Part shown: piece by piece, positions 1 to 9,440 of the stretch
Position numbering within the stretch: the first letter of the stretch is position 1
Layout: each line of letters opens with the position of its first letter
From: Vanessa cardui
Taxonomy: Eukaryota; Arthropoda; Insecta; Lepidoptera; Nymphalidae
DNA: 64,000 bases
Reading direction: 5' to 3'
Assembly: GCF_905220365.1 (NCBI RefSeq)
Contig: NC_061133.1
Location: 8,112,171 to 8,176,170 of the forward strand
The notes under the pieces: model-generated
What the model saw: the letters and a program-made list of their open reading frames with translations, nothing else
The model's database searches: none
What the model was told of the DNA's origin: nothing
Position numbers and translations under genes: made by a program

Positions 1-1307
1 GATCAGCGACAAACGGGTGATTTAAATGTACAGGTTGACTTTAAGGATGTACGAATATTTGCACTTATGAAAGGAGACAAAGAAGAATATGTGGTAAGTG
101 TTTATCCCTCTTGTTACCTTATTAATACATAAAATTAAAACATATTTATTTTAAAATATTAAATTATAGAAATACTAGATTGGTATTTAAAAAAATAAAA
201 GGGTAAATAGGGGTCAATTACTTAAGAAAACGATATGAAATTTTGCGTTTACGTTGGTATCTAATATAATATTATTACATTATTTTTTTGATTGATTACT
301 AATTGTTACAATTATTGAAGTTATACGTTCTGCATTTATAAATACTTACACATTTTTATTTCCAGGACTATGATTATGCGTATGATTACTCGGAATTGAC
401 AATAAAACCTCAAAATCGAACAACGCCAAAACCGTTTAACGGTACGAGTTTATCCACAGAACCAACGATTGCGATAAATGATTCATCGATTAGTTCAACT
501 TTGCTAGAAGAAAATACAACGGCGACTGAGGATTTTTTTACTGTCACAACAAGTCCCACAGATTTTAAAACAACGATTACCCATTCCGAAAGTACAAGTT
601 ACAATAATTCAGAGATCGTTATGAATAAACCGTCTACTAACACTCCATTAAAAAATTGCAAAAGAGGCTTTGTATTAAATCAAAGAGGCGATTGCCAATT
701 TAAACTTAACAGTACAGGAAATGCGTAAGTAAAAACTAATTATGTAATAGTTAAGCGTTTCAAGAGATTTCCGGTTTTACGCAAAAATTAATACTAATCA
801 TTGGATACGAAACTTTCACTTTATTGAAAATGTAGCTGTAAATTTGTTATAATAACTTAATAAAAAATATTAAGTCTAACAACAAATGAATGTGTAGAGA
901 AATTTTGATACTCTATCAAAAAAAAAAATGTTTTGTAGTAATGGCAGTAATGTGCAGTTTTAATGTACTTAATGAGGTTCCTATTATTTAAAGTCTTAAA
1001 AAACATATCGAGGATTTAAATGTTATAACATTAAAGGTACAAAATAAAAAATGTAAGAGGATAATTTGTTCCTACAAGTATTTCATCAAATTTTAAAGTA
1101 TTTTTTAATGATATCATTTGAATCTACTGTTAGTAATTTTTCTAATTTATTTCAAGTTTGTTTAGAAAGTTGTAGGAATTGATTGTATATTAATTACAAT
1201 AAGAAATAGGATAAAATATGTATTTTTTTTTCAGATTAATGAAGTTGGTAAAATTATCTCAAAAATTAAAATTAAGAAGAGAAAATAAAAGTAACGACAG
1301 TCCATAA
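1..1307 (+). CDS. 3' part of a secreted-type protein with a GBP-like Cys loop (3 exons)
   Basis: Coding exons read as 1-93, 366-724 and 1235-1307, joined through GTAAGT donors (94, 725) and polypyrimidine-AG acceptors (365, 1234). Phases agree (0, then 2), giving 174 codons to the TAA at 1305-1307; the 5' end is outside the window. The visible protein starts with about 30 residues of folded-looking sequence, then an acidic tyrosine run (DYDYAYDY) that would suit tyrosine sulfation. A long Ser/Thr/Asn-rich linker with many N-glycosylation sequons follows. Next comes a two-cysteine loop, CKRGFVLNQRGDC, and a basic Lys/Leu/Arg tail. The loop spacing C-x2-G-F-x5-G-x-C matches growth-blocking/ENF peptides; it also contains an RGD. 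I do not recognise the full protein. A secreted or extracellular location is inferred from composition. It converges on the malectin gene. Confidence 0.72.
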
Positions 1308-1451
1308 TTATATTTGAATGAGCATGATAAACTTGATTTTTTTTAAAAACTAATTTGATATTTCTTGGTCAAATATTTTTGTGATTTAAAGACTGCTTTA
1401 AATAATGAAATATAATATGATAAGAATTTAGTTTTTTATTTAGTCCTAATC

Positions 1452-1457
1452 AATAAA
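1452..1457 (+). terminator. polyadenylation signal of the first gene
   Basis: AATAAA lies 145 bases after the TAA of the first gene. A second AATAAA is near 1498. Either could define the 3' end; no cleavage data are available. Confidence 0.4.
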
Positions 1458-1576
1458 ATATAGCCAAGTTATTAATAACGTGTATATTAAGAAATGGAAT
1501 AAAAGAAAACTATACAAAATTTAAATAAACTTTTAATAATTATGTGCAAGTGCAATGAATTGTGCTTATAAAAGTG

Positions 1577-1582
1577 TTTATT
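1577..1582 (-). terminator. polyadenylation signal of malectin
   Basis: TTTATT on the + strand is AATAAA on the minus strand, about 190 bases past the malectin stop. The two convergent transcripts would overlap or abut between about 1450 and 1600. Confidence 0.35.
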
Positions 1583-1769
1583 AAGAAGTATATCTTATGT
1601 GGGACGGGCACTAGTTCTTTATGATTTGTACTATTTGGCTTGAGCTTTAATAGTTTAGGAAACATTATTTAACCTTCAAAATAACAAATAAAAAAGCAGT
1701 GAATTACATAAACATTAATTTACAGCATATAAAACATATATTAACAACAACACAACATGTCATTATTGG

Positions 1770-2603
1770 TTATAGTTTGCAGAGACAAAATAATAATGGT
1801 ATAAAAGCACCAATTGTAATAAAAACAGGAATTAACACTGAGTTATCTTCCATTGAGTAAGGGTCAGGTTGCTTAGGACCACTTGCACGACGGGATTTGG
1901 TAGATTTCTCTTCTACTTCTTCCCTGGGTTCCTCGGTTTCAGTCTCAGGCCATACTATTGGAGGTAGTTTGGGCACTTCGTCAATTGTTCCTCTCATTAC
2001 ATACAAAGCATTAATCTTCGGGTTATCTCTGTAGCCTTTAATGAATTCAACTTTAATTTTACCCCCTCGTATATCTGACTCTTCATCATTATAATATAAT
2101 TTTCCATTTTTTATAGAATATGGTACATATTCATCGTGTGCTACTCCACGCCCAACTTTATTGAAAATATCTAAATCGGCTACTATGGTGTGGTCTCCAT
2201 TCAGAACAACATCAAATACTTTCATATTCGGCGTGTTAAAGTATACCTCACTAAACTTGAGCACAAGCACGTAGTCTCCGTCTTTATTGGCCGGAATGTC
2301 GTAACCAAACGTGCTGTGATGGTATCTCTCGGTCTGATATAATATTTCATCTTTTGAATTGACTCTTCCTATCATAACAAGTTGTTTCCCGTAATCAGAA
2401 GCCGTACCTACTCTTCCTTGCAACGGATCCTTTTCGTAATGAATGCCATATATGTCGGTATGAGCTGGACCACCTGCATTTATGGCATATATGATTTCTC
2501 CTAAGCCAGTAGCCTTTTCTAATAAGAATAAATTTATTAGAAAAGTAATTATTAATATCCGACACATACTTAACAAAAGTTTAAGGTTTTGACTATTGTA
2601 CAA
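1770..2603 (-). CDS. malectin, ER di-glucosylated N-glycan lectin
   Basis: Single uninterrupted frame of 277 codons. Malectins are ER membrane proteins that bind Glc2-high-mannose N-glycans and work with ribophorin I in glycoprotein quality control. The sequence has a hydrophobic signal segment, then the malectin domain from about residue 37 (IYAINAGGPAHTD) to about 207 (MRGTIDEVPKL). An acidic/basic linker follows, then a C-terminal membrane helix (about 256-275) ending FCLCKL, just as in animal malectins. Residues aligning with the known sugar-binding set appear present: Tyr71, Tyr94, Tyr121, Phe122 and Asp193. The upstream ATG adds 12 residues; the second Met (2565-2567) starts directly at the signal peptide (MCRILIITFLINLFLL) and is the likelier start. 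The length is close to vertebrate malectin. The coding region has no intron, whereas human MLEC has several. Confidence 0.93.
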   Translation of the reverse strand: MYNSQNLKLLLSMCRILIITFLINLFLLEKATGLGEIIYAINAGGPAHTDIYGIHYEKDPLQGRVGTASDYGKQLVMIGRVNSKDEILYQTERYHHSTFGYDIPANKDGDYVLVLKFSEVYFNTPNMKVFDVVLNGDHTIVADLDIFNKVGRGVAHDEYVPYSIKNGKLYYNDEESDIRGGKIKVEFIKGYRDNPKINALYVMRGTIDEVPKLPPIVWPETETEEPREEVEEKSTKSRRASGPKQPDPYSMEDNSVLIPVFITIGAFIPLLFCLCKL

Positions 2604-3495
2604 CCAACGTTCACTGTTCTAACATTCATTAACACACTTTAAATATATCTATACATTTCCATTCACTAATTTTACGAAACGTAAAATATTGGTATAAATA
2701 TAAATAACCGGCATGCCATGAGCTGTCCTTCTGTCCATCAATATTCAATATTGATATTCCAACATTTCCAACCACAACCACACAATCACAAATAAGTGTT
2801 GCTAGCTTAAAAAGGTTAAATTAACTTGAAATGCTATTTTAGGGCAAACTGCACTATCAATATTTTTATTTAACGAATTGTCATCAGTTAAGAAAATGAC
2901 CAACATTTATTTGAAATAAAAAAAATACTAGGGAATTCATTAATAGCACAATGCAAGATTAGATAGCTTTTATTACTAATGAAAATATTTTTTGGAACTT
3001 TACAGTGTTGATTACATTTATAGTCAAAGTCAAGTCAAAATAACTATGCAAGTTCAGGTACACATAAGTATATTTGTAATAATAAGCTTCTTATTATTAA
3101 CATTCCACAAGAAAATATAAATTTTAATAAAGTTACGCTTTTTTTAATAACTAAAAAGTCTGATTAATGTTTCGTATTAAATGACTTACCTTGATTTAAC
3201 TACATCAAATGCCACAATTTTCATTTAATAAAGAGTTGGAAATATATCGCTTTTAAAAAATTGAATAAACGACATATTTAAAACTATAAAATTCCAGAAT
3301 TCTAAAATTCCGATGTCTAATTCCAGTTCTGCGTATTATCGAAATATTGTAATACGAGTACGACATATTTCATTTCCTTCGTACTTTATTCACTATTTCG
3401 GCTACATTTCACCCATAATTGGCTATTCCGCATTTAGTTTGCCGCTTTTCGAACGAAAATTCGAAATATTTACATCGAATTTTGTAAACCCTAAA
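2604..3495. other. intergenic, 5' side of malectin
   Basis: AT-rich spacer holding the malectin 5' UTR and promoter region. I see no clear TATA box, repeat or coding exon. A short open frame at 3313-3507 (+) has no coding character. Confidence 0.5.
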
Positions 3496-3774
3496 CTACT
3501 TGGCTAGAAGCTTGGTTGGACCAGGAGGAGGATTTGAGTACATCTTTGAAAGCTGCGTTAAAATAGCAATATCCCATCTCTTTCGGTGGATTTTATCAGA
3601 GACGACCAAGCGACTTTTTCGTGGTGCACAAGCATCATATTCGGCAGGTACTTTTCGGAGTACTTGTCGACCATGACTTACCATAGACATAATGGCATTG
3701 CCGTATTGCTCTCTTGGTACTTCCCTGATCTGAAGAGTCGAATTTGTGATCGACCCAAGCAACAGGGGTTGTGC
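3496..3774 (-). CDS. possible orphan terminal exon, unknown protein
   Basis: An open frame of 92 codons reads AQPLLLGSITNSTLQIREVP at its start and ends MYSNPPPGPTKLLAK followed by TAG. It has no good ATG: the frame opens just after a plausible acceptor (CTAATAG) and is closed upstream by that same TAG. This fits a last coding exon or a retro-fragment. The codon mix is richer in GC than the flanks and the peptide is basic, with Arg/Lys-rich stretches. I do not recognise the family. No upstream exon is evident before the LINE at 4174. The opposite strand also has a 70-codon frame (3586-3798), which looks like its shadow. It could equally be a fragment of an unidentified mobile element. Confidence 0.3.
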   Translation of the reverse strand, partial: AQPLLLGSITNSTLQIREVPREQYGNAIMSMVSHGRQVLRKVPAEYDACAPRKSRLVVSDKIHRKRWDIAILTQLSKMYSNPPPGPTKLLAK

Positions 3775-3899
3775 CTATTAGAACAATGGAGGAGGTAAGT
3801 ACGTGCTCGGGTTCTTATGCACTTATATATTTACAACAATATTATGTATATTCTCAGTAACATTGATCAATTTGATAAAATCAGTGATAATAATCATTG

Positions 3900-4130
3900 T
3901 ATATGCACTAGGAGTAAGGATAAGCTTATAACGCCAAGTTTTTGACCCCGCAAAGTCAATAAATCTTTCTTGGGGCAATGTATCCGTTTTTATAATAAAA
4001 TTCCGCAGACAATTTTTTACTTTGCCTCGTCGTAAATTCAAATCGTTTATAAAAAATACATTTGTAAAAAAGGCGTATTTACTCGATACAAGATTTTGTA
4101 GATGATAAAAAGGCGTGGAATTAATACCTG
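3900..4130 (+). pseudogene. decayed LINE reverse-transcriptase C-terminal tail
   Basis: The + strand reads SFLGQCIRFYNKIPQTI followed by a Lys-rich stretch, broken by stops. It closely resembles SFVGQCIRFYNRIPESV in the LINE fragment at 22504-23063, so both come from related non-LTR elements. Only the C-terminal end remains. Confidence 0.55.
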
Positions 4131-4232
4131 TTGACTTCCACGGAGGATATGTTAATTTTAATAATTTATTAACTTTTTTTTTTTTATGGAATAGGTGGCA
4201 AACGAGCAGGAGGCTCACCTGATGGAAAGTGA

Positions 4233-5958
4233 CTACCACCGCCCATGGACATCTGCAACACCAGGAGGCTTGCAGGTGCGTTGCCGGCCTTTGAGAAAGG
4301 AGTAGGATCTTTTCTTGAAGGTTCCCATGTCGTATCGGTTCGGAAAAACCGCCGGCGAAAGCTGGTTCCACACAGTGGTTGTGCGAGGCAGAAAATGTCT
4401 AAGAAATCGCGCTGTTGTGGATTTTCGGACATCAAGATGGTGCGGGTGAAACTTAGAATTTTGACGAGATCTCCGAAGGTGAAATTCAGCAGCCGGGATT
4501 AATCCGAACAATTCCTCGGAACATTCCCCGTGAAAAATTCGGTAGAAGATGCAGAGTGATCCAACATCTCTACGCAAAGCCAAAGGATCAAGGAGATCGG
4601 AAAGGGTTTGATCGTCGATAACTCGAGCCGCTCTACGTTGGATGCGGTCAAATGGAAGGAGCTGGTACTGGGGAGCACCCGTCCAGGGAGAGCAGTATTC
4701 CATGTGAGGCCGAATTTGCGCCTTGTAAAGTTTTAGGCGATGGGCCGACGTGAAATACTGTCTCGCCTTGCTGAGCACACCGAGCTTCTTTGAAGCCAAT
4801 TTGGCTTTGCCTTCCAATTGACCGCGGAACTGAACGAGGCTCGAAATATCAACGCCAAGTATTCCGATACTACCTGTAGCGGCTATCGGGATGTTCTCAA
4901 ATCGTGGAGATACGACAAATGGTGTTTTTTTAGCGGTTAACGCGCAAACTTGCGTCTTTTTGGGGTTGAAATGGCCTAAATTTAGCTGGCCCCAGTTCGA
5001 GACTTCGTTTAACGAAGACTCGATTTCAGACACAAGTTTGTTCCGGTTTTCTTCGACGTTTTCCCGAGAAATATTAGCGCGGCCGGTGTATAAGGTGTCA
5101 ACAGTACTGTCGTCTGCATAGCAATGAATGTCTCCAATTTGCAACAAGTCATTGATATGCAGAAGAAATAAAGTGGGTGATAGAACGCAGCCTTGTGGAA
5201 CACCAGCATTGACGAACTTTAAGTCGGAGCATGCACCGTCGACAACGACCTTGATGCTCCGATCTGCCAAAAAGCTGGTAATCCAATTGCATAATTTCCC
5301 GGGAAGCCCATAGGAAGGAAGCTTCGAAAGAAGCGCTTTGTGCCACACGCGATCGAAGGCCTTCGCTATGTCCAAGCTGGCTGCTAATGCCTCACCCTTG
5401 CTCTCAACTGCTTCAGCTCATCTATGAGTAAGGTAAACTAGAAGATCACCGGCCGACCGACCCCGACGGAAACCGTACTGGCGGTCGCTAATCAGCTGGT
5501 TCTCCTCTAGATACCGCAGGAGCTGGCAGTTTATAATCCATTATCTTGGAGAGCAAGGAAGTGATGGCTATAGGCCTATAATTGGACGGATCTGAGCGGT
5601 TCCCTTTTTTAGGGATCGGATGCACCAAAGCAGTCTTCCAGGAGTTCGGGACGACGCCTAATGCGTAGGATTGCCGGAAAAGACGCGTTAAGACCGGTGC
5701 CAACTCGGGAGCACATGTCCGTAGCACGATTAGAGGGATGCCATCGGGTCCACTCGACTTGTGAATGTCCAAGGAAAGAAGTGCTTTCCGAACTGCACTT
5801 TGCCGAAATTTAACCTCCGGCATCGTCGTATCACACCGCGGGATTGATGGTGGTGACTTTCCTTGGTCATCCAGAGTCGAGTTCGACGCGAAGAGAGACC
5901 CTAAAAGATCGGCCTTCTCCTTCGCGGTATGGGCCAATAACTCACCGTCCCTGTGCAA
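4233..5958 (-). pseudogene. LINE family A reverse transcriptase, broken
   Basis: Two open pieces cover the RT. The first (5958-5488) holds the fingers region (SSGPDGIPLIVLR, SNYRPIAITSLLSKIM). The second (5375-4233) holds motif A (MDIAKAFDRVWHKALLSKL), GVPQGCVLSPTLF and the catalytic YADD in HCYADDSTVD, followed by a long C-terminal region. Between them the frame shifts near 5537, by comparison with the expected ...CQLLRYLEENQLISD reading. It then meets an in-frame TGA at 5418-5420, where Trp would be normal. The catalytic residues survive but the protein cannot be made from this copy. Confidence 0.85.
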
Positions 5959-6025
5959 AGATGGAAAAGAAGGCTGACAGAAATTCCCTATCCTATGGTT
6001 TCTCGCTAAGGCTGGACAGCCTTAG

Positions 6026-7241
6026 CTAGAGACCATAGCTATACCAGAACGCACGTGTTCCTGATGGGAAGCGCACTAGTCTCTCGCCAATTCTGCCAAT
6101 GTACTTCGACTTCGCCTCAGCTATCGCGTTTTTGAAGGACCTAGAGGCAGAGTTATATTCCTTTCTGAATGTGCTGGTGTTTGCATGACGAGACGCCGAT
6201 GCGTTAGCCCAATCTTGGTAGCGTTCCCATTTTCGGCGTGAAGAAGTCTTACAGAAGCGACCAAACCAGGGCTGGGATTTGCCACCAATGGGCACCGCAG
6301 AATATGGAATGAAAAGTTCCATACCCTGAAGCACCACATCGGCGACAGAGTCAGCAACAACGCTCGGATCATTCATCGAGAAACAAACCCGCCCCCATGG
6401 GTAAGATGCAAAGAAGGACCGCATCCCATCCCAATCTGCTGACTTGTAGTGCCACACGCGACGACAGCCCGCGAAACGAGGTCGTGAGTACCGTGTAACT
6501 GGCACTGTACTCCGGACGAGACAGTGGTCCGACGAGCCCAGAGAGGGATCGACGACAATAGCCGTCCCTGTTATTCATTATAGCCGTCCGGATGCGAAGT
6601 CAGCAGAAGGTCCAACAGGGAAGGTGTATGATCCTCCACGTCCGGTATTCGTGTTGGCGAGGTGACCAGTTGTGTCAAATCATAAGCCAAAGCGAAGTCG
6701 AGAACAGATCTACCCGCATGATCAGTGGTGCGTGATCCAAGCCACTCTGTATGATGGGCATTGAAATCGCCCAGAATAATAATCTCTGCGGATGGACTCT
6801 GCTGCAGCACAGAATCTGTAGCCAATTGGACGTGCTGAACCAGTCGGTCGGTTTCGGCATTACCGCTATGGGACCTATAAAGGCACGCGTAGATTCGCGG
6901 ATGCTCGTCGCAGTCTACGCGCAGCCAGATAATTGATAGGTCCTGCCCTTCAAGGCTGCCGAGGCGTCGAGAGCAGATATCATCTCTGACGTAAACGCAC
7001 ACCCCAGCTCGCAGAAGTCCACAGCGAGGGTGCTAGGGGTTGCCTTATGATGCCTGCTCCGCTTGCCCCGAACAGTGGCGAGCGCAAAATTACCCCCCCA
7101 CCCCCCCCCAGAATTCGGAGGGCAGCCTGGGCATCCCTGCTCAGGTGTTGTAAGTCCTGAGCATGGATGCCCAGAGAGGGATTCTCCACCGCAGTCGCTG
7201 ATGTTTTGGGGGGAGAGGGATCGGGCCTCCGGAACTGTCAC
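6026..7241 (-). pseudogene. LINE family A endonuclease and linker, broken
   Basis: The piece at 7002-6571 carries an exonuclease/endonuclease/phosphatase fold: GVCVYVRDDI, then LGDFNAHHTEWLGS, the GDxNxH signature of APE-like LINE endonucleases. The N-terminal part (about 7241-7000) continues in a different frame around a C/G homopolymer near 7095-7110, a probable frameshift. The piece 6505-6026 is the endonuclease-RT linker. At 5993-6036 a short inverted repeat interrupts the junction to the RT. Confidence 0.8.
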
Positions 7242-7369
7242 TTACCGGACGAAACGCGGTAGCATAGCTACCACTTCACGCCAATTTTAAGTGAGAGAGC
7301 GGTACTTCCCCGGGCGTGCCGGCCCATTCGACTGCAACCGAGAGGTATGCAGTGTGGCACTACCACTTT

Positions 7370-7540
7370 AAACATGACTGTATTTTTTAAATGTTGAAAA
7401 AGAGTAACTACTGAGTTTCTTGCCAGTTCTTCTCGGTAGAATCTACTTTCCGAACCGGTGGTAGCTTCACTTAATTGTTAAATGACGATTCAAAAGTGCT
7501 TGTAAGCCCACTTCAATAAAGTTTATTTTGATTTTTGATC
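7370..7540 (+). mobile_element. LINE 3' tail (TTCCGAACCGGTGGTAG family)
   Basis: The segment runs from ACTACTGAGTTTCTTGCC through TTTCCGAACCGGTGGTAG to a terminus of TTTTGA-like repeats. Related tails lie at 22921-23063 and 49676-49800 on +, and at 33485-33590 and 34235-34350 on -. At 22504-23063 the tail follows an RT C-terminus, which identifies it as LINE 3' sequence. Confidence 0.7.
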
Positions 7541-9309
7541 CTGCTGCCAAACAAGCTATGCCACCGGCCTTAAAATCGGAATTGTATGTATTGAGGTTTC
7601 GAATACATGACTGAAAGTTTTAAATATAGTGCCCGGATTGCGACGAAGGAAACTGGTGGTGGATGGTGAGCCGGCCGAGTCGAAACTTTTCAGAAGGACA
7701 GTCTTGCCCGTTTACTTTACTTTACTTACTACAAGTATTGCAGGCGATGATTTCGATGGCCTTTGAGATTTGGGTATTGGTGAAGAAAAGGAAGGTGACA
7801 GGTAACCATTTACATTAAAATATCTGGTCCTCACCCTGGAACGAAAGGGTGGCGGGTGCCATGCACAGAATGTTGTCAAATTTGGGGAACCGACGTTTGG
7901 GGAAACTGTTATCGAAATTTTGGCAGTAAATTAAAGGAAATAAGCGTCTTTATTATAAAAAAAAGATATATTAATCATTAACTCTTAGTAGTGCGCATTA
8001 TAGCAAAGCGCATGAACCCCGTAAATCTCAGGTTTTTTTATCTTTTTTCATACATTCATTGGATTAGGCTATAGTTTGACAAGTTTGACAATCACATGAT
8101 AGCCACGACGTCAAATATAAATGTTTTACAGTGACAACAAGGACATTATTTATTTATGTTTATGCCTTCCTATTTTGCATTTTTATATAGACCATATTGT
8201 AAAATAAGTTCTGTTTAGAACGGATTGTATCTATTCCAATTCTCTAATGTTATAATTTTGTATTATAATATATGACTACACATTAATAAACAATAAAATA
8301 AAACCAATGACCTATTATTATTTAGTATCATATCAAATTATTTAATGGCATCCACAAATATCCAGTAATAACAGCTTTGTCTAGAAATATTCGTTAAAGC
8401 AAATGCATAATATTCAATAGTATCCAAATTAAATCTAAGTTAGGCTCTCTATCTTTTTTATAAGTATTAAACGTTAAGTTATTAAGTGGATGTGTCAGTA
8501 TGACATTGTGTTAGCATTATTATATATTATAAATAACTGAGGTTACTATTTGTTTACACGACGAAAACAAGTCTTATAACGCCATGACGGTTCATTGGTT
8601 CCTGTCAAATTATATTGTCCATCAGTATATCAGAATTCAGAGAGACAAATCACAATTTATATTATCTCATCGAAAGCAGACAGATACGAGTCCAAGAACT
8701 GGCGTGATCTTTATTTTCTCCTACCCTAACGGTTGAACGAGCATTGAGTGTATATATTTAGCACACATGTAACACTTACTACTTACTATTATGAAAAGAC
8801 AACAATACTTATTCATTTGTTCACTGCAAGATGTTTTGAACTAAGTTTATACTTTGAAAATCAAAATACAATAACGTTAACTAAAGCAAAATATTATTTT
8901 TAAATTCCATTTTAATTTTTTTCTAGAATTTTTTTAGAATTATTTTGAATTAAAGTAAAAATACTTATACAATTTTAAAACGATTTAGTAACAGGCAATG
9001 AAGATAGGACTATTTTATTAGGTATGTTAAATGGAATATGAATACAATGTATGCAAAATCGTCATTTATGATGTTAAAAATGTGGATTTTGTATTTATGT
9101 TTCTGTTAAAGAGTTAAAGACAGTTGTCAATGCTTTATAGATAATTACTTTTTTAACCTTTAGATTGAAATTAAAGTAATGTTTGTATATAATTTAATCA
9201 TTTGTAAAAAAATTCGGGAAAAATTGAGTTTTGTTAATAAAATGTCACAGATATTCAATTGAGTTTCTAATTATTTCTATGGTATTTCTGTGAGGTAGAA
9301 AGACAATTT
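7541..9309. other. no gene recognised
   Basis: Bases 7541-7860 are moderately GC-rich and look like old repeat debris with no readable product. The rest is AT-rich with only short chance frames. Confidence 0.4.
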
Positions 9310-9440
9310 CGCTTTAAGAAATATTAACAATACCTTAAATCGCCACTGCGCACCCACCTTAGCAAGTAAGCTGTTATATCCTTTATGCCTGTAGTTACAC
9401 GCTAGATGAGCAGAATAAACAGTGTCGTCTTATGGACATC
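9310..9440 (-). mobile_element. LINE/SINE tail fragment ('family B')
   Basis: Read on the minus strand it carries the order of motifs TGTAACTACAGGCA, then a CTTAG-ACC block, then a TAAGGTATTG-type block. These are shared with 29815-30090, 36655-36800, 46195-46310 and 56139-56320. The copy is diverged and truncated. Confidence 0.5.

Larger units (their letters stand above)
4174..7370 (-). mobile_element. CR1/jockey-superfamily LINE ('family A'), near full length, decayed
   Basis: A non-LTR retrotransposon on the minus strand. Its 3' end is marked by a T run (4174-4185, an A tail on the minus strand). Going 5' there follow the RT domain, a linker and an APE-type endonuclease. The region is clearly more GC-rich than its surroundings. 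The 5' boundary is uncertain, lying between about 7290 and 7370 where a different LINE tail begins. Further copies of its 3' end sit at 16659-16785 and 26190-27420, so it is a multicopy family. Confidence 0.85.

Noticed and set aside
3823..4371. 182-codon minus frame as a gene
   Set aside because: It runs across the LINE A tail and the inverse of the RT relic at 3900-4130; it is a shadow.
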